This document shows positions 44,524 through 54,400 of a DNA stretch of 64,000 bases, piece by piece. The notes beneath the pieces are model-generated. The model ran no database searches and had not been told where the DNA came from. It saw nothing but the letters and a program-made list of their open reading frames with translations. Positions within the stretch are counted from its first letter, which is position 1, and every line of letters begins with the position of its first letter. Origin of the DNA: Palsa-513 sp050010595 (GTDB lineage Bacteria > Actinomycetota > Thermoleophilia > Solirubrobacterales > Solirubrobacteraceae); assembly GCA_050010595.1 (NCBI GenBank), contig JBEKKS010000004.1, positions 115,718 to 179,717 on the forward strand, read 5' to 3'. The translations under genes and the position numbers were made by a program.

Positions 44524-46266
44524 ATGGTTCAGAACAGCATGGCTCGCGGACCCGAAACGACGCGCGAGATCGTCGCCAAGCAGCTTGGCGACGCGGACGC
44601 GGCCGACGAGGCGCTCGCTCTAGCACATGAGTTCCTCGCCGAGACCCTGCGCGCGAAGGCAGAGCTGCTGGCGCAGATGGGCCACGAGATTCGCACGCCC
44701 CTGAACGGGATCGTCGGCCTCGCCGAGCTGCTGCTGGAAACTGAGCTGACCGCCGAGCAGCGCGAGTACGCCAACGCAACAATGAGCTCGGCAACGACGC
44801 TGGCGGTCGTCATCAACGACCTCCTCGACTTCTCGATGCTCGAGGCCGGAGCGCTTGAGCTGAACGTCGGCACGTTCGAGGTACGCCACCTGCTCGACGG
44901 GCTGGCGCTCGCGGCGCCGACGCGGGCACGCGCCGCGGGCATCACGATCAGCGCCACGGCCGATGACGAGGTGCCGGTCGCAGCTACCGCAGACGGAAAC
45001 CGGATCCGGCATGTCCTGCGCAGGCTGGCGGCAAGCGCGATGGGGCTTGCCGAGGAGGGTGAGGTCACCGTCGTGGTCTCGGTACTCGAGCAGAGCGCCG
45101 AGCGCGCGACGCTCCGTTTCGCCGTCACCTACAACGGTGGCGAGGCGCTTGGCGACTCGCTCGAGTCGCTGCTTGATCTCTACACCTACACGGCCGCTGC
45201 AAGCGCCGCGCAGGACGAGACGGCAACCGGGGTCGGCGTTACCGTCTGTCAGCAGCTGGTAGATCTGATGGGCGGGCAGATCGGCATTTCCGGCGCGGAT
45301 TCGGATGGCACGACCCTCTGGTTCACCACACCTGTAGGCCTCGCGGGCGCAATCCCGTATCCGGAGGAGCGGGTGCGGACGGCACCGAAGCAGGCGGAGC
45401 GACCGGCGCGGGCGACGAATGGGACCAGCCCGGCGTCGGCGCAGGCCAGGCACAGCGAGGACGACGGCGTGCCACGCCTCCTGATCGCCGACGATGACCC
45501 TGTGAGCCAGCTCGTGCTGACGCGTCAGCTGGAGTCTCGCGGCTACGTGGTAGACGTCGCGAGCAACGGACGCGAAGCGATCGAGCGCTACGGGAGCGAG
45601 CGCTACCGGGCGATCTTCATGGACTGCCAGATGCCCGAGCTGAATGGCTACGAGGCGACGAGCGCGATCCGCACCCAGGAAGCCGACGGGGTACATACGC
45701 CGATCATCGGAATGACGGCGAGCTCACGCGAGTCAGACCGCGAGCAGTGCTGCCTCAGCGGCATGGACGACTACATCGCCAAGCCGCTTGACCAGGCGAA
45801 GCTCGACGCCGCGCTGGCGCGCAGGCTCCCGGTCTACGACGCGAGCGACGAGGACGCGGATTCGAGCAGCAACGCCGACGCGCCGTGCGACGACGCGCGG
45901 GTGCCGCTGCTCGACCGGTCCGTTTTGACAGACGTCTTCCGCCACAACAGCGAATCGCGCGGCTACCTGATCGGCGTGTTCGTCGAGGAGTCGCGTGCAC
46001 GGATCGAGCAGCTGGCCGCGGCCGAGGCGCTCGGTGACGCGACGGCGATGGAGCGGCTGGCGCACGCGCTGAAAGGGAGCGCAGGCGCGGTCGGGGCACG
46101 CCGGCTGGAGCAAGTCTGTCGCAGCATCCACGAGGCGGTCACGACCGGGCGAGTCGATCAAGCAGCCGCCGAGCAGCTGTCGCTCGAGCGCTGCTTCGCG
46201 AGCACCTGCGAGCTGCTGCGAAAAGGCTGTCCCGAGCTCGAGGATCGCGAGCTGGCGCTGCGCTAG
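44524..46266 (+). CDS. Hybrid histidine kinase-receiver-Hpt protein with degenerate ATPase domain
   Basis: 580 aa, no membrane helix. HisKA with phospho-His H54 (GHEIRTPLNG) is intact. The ATPase domain (about 140-270) has lost its key boxes: the N-box Asn is absent (HVLRRLAASAMGLAEEG), the G1 DTGxG is TYNGGEALG, and the G2 box is ATGVGVTV. The receiver is complete with D367 (MDCQMPELNG) and the Lys in YIAKPLD, and an Hpt domain carries H514 (HALKGSAGAVGA). It may therefore pass phosphate or sense state without making phosphate itself. ATG 44524 has GAAAGGAC upstream. Its stop overlaps the convergent lacI-type gene by 4 bases (CTAG). Confidence 0.82.
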   Translation: MVQNSMARGPETTREIVAKQLGDADAADEALALAHEFLAETLRAKAELLAQMGHEIRTPLNGIVGLAELLLETELTAEQREYANATMSSATTLAVVINDLLDFSMLEAGALELNVGTFEVRHLLDGLALAAPTRARAAGITISATADDEVPVAATADGNRIRHVLRRLAASAMGLAEEGEVTVVVSVLEQSAERATLRFAVTYNGGEALGDSLESLLDLYTYTAAASAAQDETATGVGVTVCQQLVDLMGGQIGISGADSDGTTLWFTTPVGLAGAIPYPEERVRTAPKQAERPARATNGTSPASAQARHSEDDGVPRLLIADDDPVSQLVLTRQLESRGYVVDVASNGREAIERYGSERYRAIFMDCQMPELNGYEATSAIRTQEADGVHTPIIGMTASSRESDREQCCLSGMDDYIAKPLDQAKLDAALARRLPVYDASDEDADSSSNADAPCDDARVPLLDRSVLTDVFRHNSESRGYLIGVFVEESRARIEQLAAAEALGDATAMERLAHALKGSAGAVGARRLEQVCRSIHEAVTTGRVDQAAAEQLSLERCFASTCELLRKGCPELEDRELALR

Positions 46267-47318
46267 CGCGGTCGGCTCAGCGGCGGGGCGGGGGGAGGCG
46301 GCCCGGTCGAGCCGCGGACTACGAGCGACGGCGCCAGGAAGATCTGGCAGGGCTCCTTGGTCGGCTCCACAAGACACTGCAACAACAGGTCGGCCGCCGC
46401 CGCACCGACGTCACGCGCAGGCATGCGAACCGTGGTCAGCGGCGGCTGCAGGCGGCCGATCAGCGCGATGTCGTTGAAGCCCACGAGCGAGAGATCCTCT
46501 GGGCAGCGCAGCCCAAGCTTCGCGAACTGCTCGTAGCAGCCGAGCGCGAGGAGATCGTTTCCGGCGAACAGCGCCGTTACCGTGGCGTTGCGGCCGAGCA
46601 GCTCGGCGCAGGCACGCATCCCCTCCGATTCCGTGAACGCGCCGGCGAAGGAGACCCGCCGCTCGTCGACGGGCAGGCCGAGCGCCCGCAGCGTCTCGAA
46701 GTATCCGATGCATCGCTGGTGACCGGTCGAGGTCGCCTGCGGGCCGGCAACATGTCCAATCAGGGAATGCCCGAGGTCCGCGAGATGCTCGACGGCGAGG
46801 CGCGCCCCGGCACGGTCATCGACCCCGACCATCGGCAGCGAAGCGTCCTCGAGGCCGCGGTTGACGAGCACCACCGGCACGCCGCTCGCTGCGGGGTCTG
46901 TCAGCGCCCCCGCGTCGAGTCGCGCCGTCGCCGCGATGAAGCCGTCAACCTGGCGTGCGCTCATCGTCGCGAGGGCCTGCTGCTCGCGCTCGGGCTGGTT
47001 GTCGGTGTTGACGATCAGCGTCGTGTAGCCCGCCTCATCCAGGCGATCCTCGATCCCACGCAGGATCGGCGGGAACAGCGGATTCGTGATGTCGGGGATG
47101 AGAACGCCGACCGTGTAAGAGCGCTTTGTCTTGAGTCCGCGCGCCATCGGGTTGGCTTGGTAGCCGAGCTCCTGCGCCGCGGCAATGACGCGGATCGCCG
47201 TCTCGTCCGTCACAAGAAAGCGGGTCTCAGGGTTGAGCGCCCGCGAAACCGTCGCGGGGTGCACCTCGGCAAGGCGTGCGACGTCCTTGATCGTTACGGC
47301 CTGACGCACGCGGCTCAT
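46263..47318 (-). CDS. LacI family transcriptional regulator
   Basis: 351 aa. The N-terminal helix-turn-helix and hinge helix are clear (VTIKDVARLAEVHPATVSRAL; MARGLKTKRSYTVGVLIPD, in parts), followed by a periplasmic-binding-protein-like effector domain with GHVAGP and CPEDLSLVGFNDI. Such proteins repress sugar or nucleoside genes until an effector binds. No metabolic operon adjoins it, so target and effector are unknown. A proline-rich tail ends it. It is divergent from a small membrane protein gene 114 bases away. Confidence 0.88.
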   Translation of the reverse strand: MSRVRQAVTIKDVARLAEVHPATVSRALNPETRFLVTDETAIRVIAAAQELGYQANPMARGLKTKRSYTVGVLIPDITNPLFPPILRGIEDRLDEAGYTTLIVNTDNQPEREQQALATMSARQVDGFIAATARLDAGALTDPAASGVPVVLVNRGLEDASLPMVGVDDRAGARLAVEHLADLGHSLIGHVAGPQATSTGHQRCIGYFETLRALGLPVDERRVSFAGAFTESEGMRACAELLGRNATVTALFAGNDLLALGCYEQFAKLGLRCPEDLSLVGFNDIALIGRLQPPLTTVRMPARDVGAAAADLLLQCLVEPTKEPCQIFLAPSLVVRGSTGPPPPAPPLSRPR

Positions 47319-47388
47319 TATGCAGCCGTCACCGGGCCGCCGGCAAAACTCTGGCGGGGCCGCCGGGCGTGCCCGGAAACCCCGTTGC

Positions 47389-47394
47389 TAGTCT
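47389..47394 (+). promoter_or_regulatory. -10 box TAGTCT before the small membrane protein
   Basis: TAGTCT would start a message near 47401; GAGAAGGGAC precedes GTG 47433 at ribosome-site distance. Confidence 0.4.
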
Positions 47395-47432
47395 TGCGCG
47401 CACGACGCAACGAACACTGAGAAGGGACTCGC

Positions 47433-47807
47433 GTGTCAGAGAAGACGGTCGGAAGAAACAGAGTCGGGAGCCTCTCCCCGCTGCTCTTCATCCTGGCGCT
47501 CGGCGCGATCGTCTTCGGCGTCATCCCGCTCGCAATCGGCGAGCCGGACTATGCGATACCGGCTGCGCTCCTGTTCTGCCTGCTCGCGTTGCTGGCAACA
47601 ACCGAGTCCCTGCTCGCGCGCCATCAGGCCCGCGGGTTCGTCGAATCCGAAGCGACCGAGCTAGACGGCTCGCTGCCGCTGATGACGGTCGAGATCTCAG
47701 ATCCGTTTGGCGGCGAGGATCACGCGCACGGCGTCAGCTTGCACGATCTCCCGCCTGGCCATCCCGCGCGTCGCGCGCTGCGCGAGGCCGCGCAGGCGAA
47801 GACCTGA
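47433..47807 (+). CDS. Small two-helix membrane protein of unknown function
   Basis: 124 aa. Two adjacent hydrophobic segments (about 15-33 and 40-58) are followed by a hydrophilic, probably cytosolic tail of about 65 residues with DPFGGEDHAHGVSLHDLPPGHPARRAL. I do not recognise the family. The GTG start has an AGAAGGGAC ribosome site and its own -10 box, so it looks like a genuine gene. It ends inside a shared hairpin with the convergent cyclopropane synthase. Confidence 0.6.
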   Translation: MSEKTVGRNRVGSLSPLLFILALGAIVFGVIPLAIGEPDYAIPAALLFCLLALLATTESLLARHQARGFVESEATELDGSLPLMTVEISDPFGGEDHAHGVSLHDLPPGHPARRALREAAQAKT

Positions 47808-47820
47808 GCGCCGGCTCAGG
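47803..47820. terminator. Bidirectional terminator hairpin between convergent genes
   Basis: CCTGAGC-GCCG-GCTCAGG is a perfect 7-base-pair stem with a 4-base loop. It contains the stop codons of both convergent genes (47805-47807 and 47816-47818). Confidence 0.5.
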
Positions 47821-49072
47821 TACCGCCCCTGGTGCGCGAGGTCTTGGGAGTCAGGTCGCGGACCGGCTTACGCGTCTTGAGCTGGTAGACGGCGGTGTAG
47901 CCGACGTCGAAGCCGTGACGCGCGGCCCGTAGGTACAGCCGCCAGACCCGCAGGCGCTCGATCCCGGCGAGCCGCTCGGCCTCATCGAGGTGCTGGTCGA
48001 GCCGGTCGTGCCAGGCGCGCAGAGTGTCCGCGTAGTCACTCATGAATCCTTCGACGTGCTCGGTGTAGAAGTGCGCGCGCTCGAAGGCGAGCTGGGTGCG
48101 CGAGAGCAGCAGCGGGTGGCCGTCGGGAAACACGTAGCGCATCGTGAACTTATCGGCTGTCGGGTCCTCCTCGGGACGCATCAGGCTGATCGCGTGGTTG
48201 AGCACGAGGCCGCCGGGCTTGACCATGCGGTAGAGCGTTTGCGCGTACACGTCGATCTGGGACTCGCCGACATGCTCGGCCATCCCGATCGAGGCGATCG
48301 CGTCGAACGGCTCGTCGGCCAGCTCGCGGTAGTCGGCGACGCGGATCTCGACACGGTCTTCGAGACCGGCCTCCCGCACGCGGGTCCGCGCGAGCTCGGC
48401 CTGCGGCGGCGACAGGGTGATGCCGGTAACGCTGACGCCATGCTCACGCGCCGCGTGGATCGCGAAGCTCCCCCAGCCACAGCCGACGTCCAGCACACGC
48501 TGGCCTGGCGCGAGCTCGAGCTTCTGCGCGATCAGCTCGAGCTTGGTCCGCTGGGCCTCTTCGAGCGTCGTCGCCCCGCGCGAGAAGACCGCACAGCTGT
48601 AGGTCATCGACTCGTCGAGGAACAGCGCGAAGAACTCGTTCCCGACGTCGTAGTGGTAGCGGACGGCGGCCGCGTCGCGCTCCGGGCTGTGGCGCTCACC
48701 GGTGAGAATCAGCTCGGTGCGAGGGCGGCGCGGGATCCCGCCGGGCACTGCGGCGAGCGCCAGCGTGGCAAGCAGCCGCGCCTTGTCTCTACTCGTCAGC
48801 TCCGGTGGCTGCCAGTCGTCGACGACGATGAACGCCGAGTCGAGGTCATCGCAGTCGAGCGAGCCTTCGACGTAGGCGCGCCCGAGGCCGAAGACCCCGG
48901 GTGCGCGGAGCGCGTGCGCGACCGCCGAGGCGCGCTTCACGTAGAAGGTCGGCGCTCCGGGCTCGGTTGCCGCGAGCTTGGTGCCGTCCCACATCTCCAG
49001 CGCGAACGGGCGCTGCGGGAAGACGCGAGCGAGCTCACGACAGAACGGTGCGCATACGCGTATCAGCGCCAC
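47816..49072 (-). CDS. Cyclopropane-fatty-acyl-phospholipid synthase family methyltransferase
   Basis: About 418 aa. Transfers a methylene from SAM to unsaturated phospholipid acyl chains, or a related mycolic-type methylation. The SAM site is VLDVGCGWGSFAIHAA; YHYDVGNEFFALFLD and MTYSCAVF are CFA-synthase signatures, and HVEGFMSDYADTL lies in the C-terminal part. A TTG at 49078 is in frame, but I choose GTG 49072 because TAGGCT lies exactly 6 bases before it, as at the PFOR operon. It shares a terminator hairpin with the convergent small membrane protein. Confidence 0.88.
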   Translation of the reverse strand: MALIRVCAPFCRELARVFPQRPFALEMWDGTKLAATEPGAPTFYVKRASAVAHALRAPGVFGLGRAYVEGSLDCDDLDSAFIVVDDWQPPELTSRDKARLLATLALAAVPGGIPRRPRTELILTGERHSPERDAAAVRYHYDVGNEFFALFLDESMTYSCAVFSRGATTLEEAQRTKLELIAQKLELAPGQRVLDVGCGWGSFAIHAAREHGVSVTGITLSPPQAELARTRVREAGLEDRVEIRVADYRELADEPFDAIASIGMAEHVGESQIDVYAQTLYRMVKPGGLVLNHAISLMRPEEDPTADKFTMRYVFPDGHPLLLSRTQLAFERAHFYTEHVEGFMSDYADTLRAWHDRLDQHLDEAERLAGIERLRVWRLYLRAARHGFDVGYTAVYQLKTRKPVRDLTPKTSRTRGGT

Positions 49073-49078
49073 GGGCAA

Positions 49079-49084
49079 AGCCTA
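49079..49084 (-). promoter_or_regulatory. -10 box TAGGCT, probable leaderless start of the cyclopropane synthase
   Basis: TAGGCT ends 6 bases before GTG 49072, the same hexamer and spacing as porG. Confidence 0.45.
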
Positions 49085-49125
49085 ATGGGAGCGAGGGCGG
49101 TCGGGCTTGCCGGCCCCTCCGGCTA

Positions 49126-50640
49126 CTAGCCCGGAGTGGCCGCCGTGTCGAGTCCGCCCACGCCAACCAGCTCGACTTGCTCGGATTGCAGCTGCTCGCG
49201 CGATGCCCGGACGAAGACGGCGACAACTATCGCGGCGAGCAGCATCAACACTGCGCTCACCGTGAAGGCGGTGGTGTAGCCGTGGACGGCTCCGAGCGAT
49301 GCGGCGGCGAGCGAGTGCGCATGCGTCGCCAGATAGGTCGCGGTCGCGGTCGCGGCGACGGTATTGAGGAGCGCAGTTCCGAGCGCGCCGCCGACCTGCT
49401 GGGTTGCATTGACGAGCGCACTCGCGACGCCCGCATCCTGCTCGTGTACGCCAATCAGGGCCGTGCTGCTCATCGGGACGAAGGTCATTCCCATGCCGAA
49501 GCTGACGATGATCTCCGGCGGCAGGACGCCCCCCACGTACGTGCTGTGTACGCCGAGCCGGGTGAACAGGAGCAGCCCGACCGTCGCGAGCGTCAAGCCG
49601 ACGACCATTGGCAGGCGCGGACCGATCCGCGGCAGGAGCTGGCTTGCGACGCCGGCACCGAGGATGATCCCGCCGGAGAACGGGAGGAACGCGAAGCCTG
49701 TCGTGAGCGCCGAATACCCGAGCGTCTTCTGGAGGAAGTAGGTGAGAAAGAGGAACGTGCCGAGGAGCGCGCACCCGACCAGCAAGGAGGCGAGGAACGA
49801 GCCGCCACGGTTGCGCTCGAGAACCACCCGGAGCGGGAGAAGGGGATGGGCGACGCGCAGCTCGACAACGACGAACGCGGCTAGCGCCAGCGCCGCCCCG
49901 ATCAAGAGCGCGAGCGTCTCGGTCGCCCCCCAGCCGTGGGTGCTGGCGATGGTGAACCCGTATACGAGCAGGAACAGGCCGACGGTAGAGGTCGCCGCGC
50001 CCGGAAGGTCGTAGCTATGCCTGACCTCTGCCTTGCTCTCGCGGATGTAGTGCACCGCCGCGAAGGCAGTGGCGACCGCGATCGGGACGTTGATCAGCAG
50101 CGTCCAACGCCAGGAGGCGAACTGAGTCAGGATCCCGCCGAGCACGAGGCCGATCGCAGCGCCGCCGCCGGCGACTGCGCCGTAGACACCGAACGCCTGG
50201 GCGCGCTCGCGCGCCTGCGTGAAGGTCACGGTCAACAGCGACAGCGATGCCGGCGCCATGACCGCGGCGAAAGCTCCCTGGACCGCGCGAGCGCCGAACA
50301 GCATCGCCTGATCCTGGGCCAGCCCACCCAGCGCCGACGCTGCGCCGAAGCCGATCAAGCCGATCACGAACATGCGCCGGCGACCGACATAGTCGGCGAT
50401 CCGTCCGCCGAGCAGCAGCAGGCTTCCGAACGCGAGCGTATAAGCGCTCAGCACCCACTGCCGGTTGGCCACCGAGATGTGCAGCGCGTGCTGGGCCGAT
50501 GGCAGGGCGACGATGACAACGGACGCGTCGAGCACGATCATCAGCTGCGCGATCGCGATCACCCCGAGCGACCACCAGCGGCGCGGATCCGGACCGTCGG
50601 CCAGCTGGGGGTTCTTAGATGCCAGGGTGTCGGTTGCCAT
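49126..50640 (-). CDS. MFS efflux transporter, DHA2 (EmrB/QacA) family
   Basis: 504 aa with about 14 membrane helices, the DHA2 number. LMIVLDASVVIVALPSAQ at helix 1 is the DHA2 signature, LLLGGRIADYVGRRRMF is the loop 2-3 motif A, and AVQGAFAAVMAPASLSLL is motif B-like. It exports drugs or toxic organics by proton antiport; the substrate is unknown. The open frame begins 90 bases upstream, but ATG 50640 has AAGGAG. It is divergent from a TetR gene and its promoter is spanned by a palindrome, so it is almost certainly repressed by that TetR protein. Confidence 0.9.
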   Translation of the reverse strand: MATDTLASKNPQLADGPDPRRWWSLGVIAIAQLMIVLDASVVIVALPSAQHALHISVANRQWVLSAYTLAFGSLLLLGGRIADYVGRRRMFVIGLIGFGAASALGGLAQDQAMLFGARAVQGAFAAVMAPASLSLLTVTFTQARERAQAFGVYGAVAGGGAAIGLVLGGILTQFASWRWTLLINVPIAVATAFAAVHYIRESKAEVRHSYDLPGAATSTVGLFLLVYGFTIASTHGWGATETLALLIGAALALAAFVVVELRVAHPLLPLRVVLERNRGGSFLASLLVGCALLGTFLFLTYFLQKTLGYSALTTGFAFLPFSGGIILGAGVASQLLPRIGPRLPMVVGLTLATVGLLLFTRLGVHSTYVGGVLPPEIIVSFGMGMTFVPMSSTALIGVHEQDAGVASALVNATQQVGGALGTALLNTVAATATATYLATHAHSLAAASLGAVHGYTTAFTVSAVLMLLAAIVVAVFVRASREQLQSEQVELVGVGGLDTAATPG

Positions 50641-50673
50641 CGGCTTGCTCCTTGGTCGAGGTAAGGCTATAAT

Positions 50674-50689
50674 CGGAGCGGTAGTTCCG
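50674..50689. promoter_or_regulatory. Second TetR operator (O2)
   Basis: CGGAGC-GGTA-GTTCCG has the arms of O1 with one mismatch. It lies just after the expected transcription start of the efflux gene, centred 33 bases (about three helix turns) from O1. Confidence 0.5.
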
Positions 50690-50700
50690 GTTGTGCAGGA

Positions 50701-50730
50701 AGTATACGGAACTCGCGTTCCGCTTGTCAA
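50701..50730 (-). promoter_or_regulatory. Sigma70-type promoter of the MFS efflux gene
   Basis: On the minus strand, TTGACA (50730-50725) and TATACT (50706-50701) are 18 bases apart. The spacer is filled by operator O1, the standard arrangement for repression. Confidence 0.65.
50707..50722. promoter_or_regulatory. TetR operator O1
   Basis: CGGAAC-TCGC-GTTCCG is a perfect inverted repeat with 6-base arms and a 4-base centre, lying between the -35 and -10 of the efflux promoter and 32 bases before the TetR start. Confidence 0.6.
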
Positions 50731-50753
50731 TACCCAAATTCTGTGAGCAGACG

Positions 50754-51380
50754 GTGATCGCGGAGCCTGGCAGCAAGCAGGTCACGGAGGCCGCAGCACG
50801 AGCGGACGGCGAGAGCGCGCCAGCGAGGCCGCTGCGTGCGGATGCTGCGAAGAACCGGGAGCGGATCCTCGCGGCAGCGGAGGCGACTTTCACCGCGGAC
50901 GGCGTGTCGGCACCAATCGACGCAGTAGCCCAGCGCGCCGGTGTCGGTGTCGGGACCGTCTACCGGCATTTCCCGACGAAGGAAGCGCTGTTCGAGGCGA
51001 TCGTCACAGCGCGCCTGCACGAGCTTTGCGAGACGTCCAGGGAGCTCGCCGCGAGCGAGGAGCCGCAGGAGGCGGTGTTCTCTTTCCTGCGGGAGTTCGG
51101 CCGCCAGGCGTCGGCGAAGCAGGACCTGTTCGACGCGATCGATGCCGCCGGGCTCGACATCAAGTCATCCTGCGCCGCCAGCGTCGAGGAGTTGACGCGC
51201 CAGATCGACCTGCTGCTCGAGCGAGCGAAGGCGACCGGCGCCGTGCGAGACGACGTCGCGACAGACGAGGTGATGAACCTGATCGCCGGCGCCTGCCACT
51301 CAAAGCAGGACGATCTCGTCTGCCAGCGGATGGTCGAGATCGTCTGCGACGGGATACGCAGGCCCACTGTCGCCAGGTAG
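50754..51380 (+). CDS. TetR family transcriptional repressor
   Basis: 208 aa from GTG 50754; the frame is open further upstream but would run through the operator. The helix-turn-helix (about 25-70) reads RERILAAAEATFTADG, then VAQRAGVGVGTVYRHFPTKEALF. The C-terminal ligand domain is variable, as usual. It is divergent from the DHA2 efflux gene with two palindromic operators between them, so it probably represses both and is released by a substrate of the pump. Confidence 0.88.
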   Translation: MIAEPGSKQVTEAAARADGESAPARPLRADAAKNRERILAAAEATFTADGVSAPIDAVAQRAGVGVGTVYRHFPTKEALFEAIVTARLHELCETSRELAASEEPQEAVFSFLREFGRQASAKQDLFDAIDAAGLDIKSSCAASVEELTRQIDLLLERAKATGAVRDDVATDEVMNLIAGACHSKQDDLVCQRMVEIVCDGIRRPTVAR

Positions 51381-51401
51381 TTGCGTGCGGCGCGCCTGAT
51401 T

Positions 51402-54400
51402 TCAAGCAGGCGCTACGGCGTTCTGAGTGCCGTCGCGGGCGTCAGCCGACGGGGCGCTCAGCCGGCGCCGCAGGGCGCTGCTAGCCCGCGTCGCGGCGTC
51501 TCGCAGCTCGCCGATCTGCGCGTGCGCGAGGATCCCGTCTCCCTCATCGCCGAGCTCCAGCCGCTCGCAGCAGGCGCGCAGCCTCAATGCCCCGAGCGTT
51601 GCACTGCTTCCCTTCAGCTTGTGGGCGACGCGTCGCACCTCGCCACGATCTCCGCGCGCGAACGCGGCACCGATGTCGGACACACACTGCTCCTGCTGAA
51701 CCTCGAAGGCAGCAACCAACGCCGCGCACTTCTCCGCGGTGAGCGTGTCCCTGATCCGCATGATTGTCACCTCGTCGAGGACGCCCGCCCCCTCATCGAG
51801 TGCGTCAAGCGCGTCGGTGCCGCCATCGGTTGCCCCGGTCGCGGGAGCGGCCCGCGCGTCAACCGGGACCCAGCGCCGGACGATCTCCTCTAGCGCCTCG
51901 CGGCGGACCGGCTTGCTGATGTAGTCGTCCATCCCAGCCGCAAGGCAGCGTTCGCGGTCGCCCGGCATCGACAGAGCGGTCATCGCGATGATTGGCACGC
52001 GTCGCCCGCGCTGGGCAGCGCGGATTTGGCGAGTCGCCTCGAAGCCGTCGAGGCCGGGCATCTGGCAGTCCATGAAGACCGCCGCATAGTCCGTGCTTGC
52101 CGTCATCTCGACCGCTTCGCGGCCGTCCCGAGCCACGGACGATCTCAGCCCTAGCTCGACGAGCAACGCCTCAGCCAGCATCCGGTTGATCTCGTTGTCC
52201 TCGGCAAGCAGCACGAGCAGTCCGCGATCGGACTGAGTGCGCCCCTCCGTTGCCGGCGCTAGCCGCGGGAGTCGGCCTGTGAGCGCGTCGGCGATCGCAT
52301 CGTGGATCGCCGCCTGGCGAACCGGCTTTGTCAAGACGGCCGCTATGCCGATGACTTCGAGCTGTGCCCGCTCGAGCGGCGCCGAGCTGAGAATGACGAC
52401 CTTCAGCGCGCCAAGAGCGGGGCGCGCACGGATCTCGCGCAAGAGCTCGACGCCGTTCATCTGCTGCATGTCGAAATCGAGGACGACGAGCTCGAACGGA
52501 TTACCTTCACGCGCCGCGCGGTCGAGCAACTCGAGCGCGGCGCTCGGCCGGTCGACGCTCTCGCAGGCGGCCGTCCAGGACCTCAGGTAGCCCTCGAGAA
52601 TCGTCTGGTTGGTCGCATTGTCGTCGATGACGAGGATCCTGCGCGCCTCGAGATCGGCTTGCGAGCGAACGGGAGAGAGCGGTCCGCAGGCAGCCGGCAG
52701 GACCGCCGAGAACCAGAAGACGCTTCCTCCCTGCTCGCGTGGCTCAGCACCGATGCTCCCTCCCATCAGCTCGACGAGCCGGCGCGAAATCGCCAGCCCA
52801 AGGCCGGTTCCGCCGTACTGACGCGTTGTCGACTGGTCGGCCTGCGCAAACGCCTCGAAGAGACCCGCGGCCTGCTCCCTGTCAATTCCGATGCCGGTAT
52901 CCGCGACCGAGAACTTGAGCCTGCCGCCAGCAGAATCGGTGACGCGCAACGTGACCTCGCCGGCAGCTGTGAACTTGACTGCGTTCGAGAGCAGGTTGAG
53001 CAGGACCTGGCGCAGGCGGGACCGGTCGCCGTGCACCGCCAACGGGAGCCCGTCATCCACCCAGTGATTGATCTCGAGGCCCTTGGCGTGCGCCTGGCCC
53101 GCCAGCATCAGCGTGGCTTCCTCGACGAGGCGACGGAGATCGAAGTCCGTCGGGTCTAGGTCGAGATGCCCCGCCTCTATCTTGGAGAAGTCGAGGATGT
53201 CACTGATCACGGCGAGAAGCGCCTCGCTCGAGGCGCCGAGCGCATCGACGTAGCGGCTCTGAACGCTGTTCAGCGGCGTGCGGCGAAGCAGATCCGCCAT
53301 CCCGATCACCCCGTTCATCGGTGTGCGCAGCTCGTGGCTCATGCTCGCGACGAACTCCGACTTCAGGCGCGAGGCCTCAAGCGCTCGCTCCTCGCTGGCG
53401 CGTAGCCTGTCCTCCATCGTCCGGCGCTCGGTCACATCCTTGCCGTTCGCATAGACGAGACCACGCTCGTCGGCCGCCGTGGCAGTCCAGAGGATCCAGC
53501 GGTAGGAGCCGTCCTTGCAGCGATAGCGATTCTCGCGCTGCCCCACGCCCACGCCAGCGACCAGTTCCGCGAATCGCAGCTTGCTCAGCTCCGCGTCATC
53601 TGGGTGGACGAGATCGTTGATCGGTCGAGCAAGGAGCTCCTCGACCGAGAAGCCGAGCATCCGCGCGAGCGCCGGATTGACCCGCGCGTAGTAGCCGCTG
53701 GCGTGGGCGATGATCATCGCGTCGAGGGAAACGTCGAAGAAGCGATCGATATCCGACCGCGCCTCGCGCAACGCAGCTTCAGCTTCGCCTTGCGCCTCCT
53801 CGCGCTTGCGCAGGACGAGCGTGCAACCAAGCACGATCAGCGAGAACACCACGGCCATCGACCACGCGAACAGAGCGAACCCGTTGCGCGCGTCATACGC
53901 GCCTCCGGTCGCGCCCGCCAGCGCGAGCGCGCCAAGCAACACCGGCGCGATCAGCGCCGCCGGCAGCAGCCTACGCGTCAGCTGCCCGGCCGCGCCGCGA
54001 TGCACAAGCGTCAGCTTGAGTCCGCGATCAATCCCGATGACAACGAGTGCGCAGGACAGCAGGATCAAGATCAGCAGCGACGGCAACGCCATGCCCGTGA
54101 ACGTCGAGATGGCCTGCGGCGTGCTCGCACGGTAGAGGTAGCCGATGGCTGAGAGCAGCGTGGACGCCAGCGTTGCGCAAACCAGCACACGGTGCGCGCG
54201 CTGCTGGCGTGAGTCGAGCGTGAGCAACGCCCCAGCGAGCAGAGCGAGCACCACAGCGGTGTGCGCCGCGACCTGGTCCGTGACGACCGTCCGGACCGGG
54301 CTGACCGGGAAGAGCCGTTGAATTCCGAGCGAGACGCCAAATGCCCAGTCGACAACCGCGACGGCTGCCAGGACCAGCACCCCACCGCACAGCAGCACCG

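Noticed and set aside
50681..50686. GTAGTT before the MFS pump as a member of the AACTAC set
   Set aside because: It lies within TetR operator O2 and lacks the flanking GG; the TetR explanation is better.
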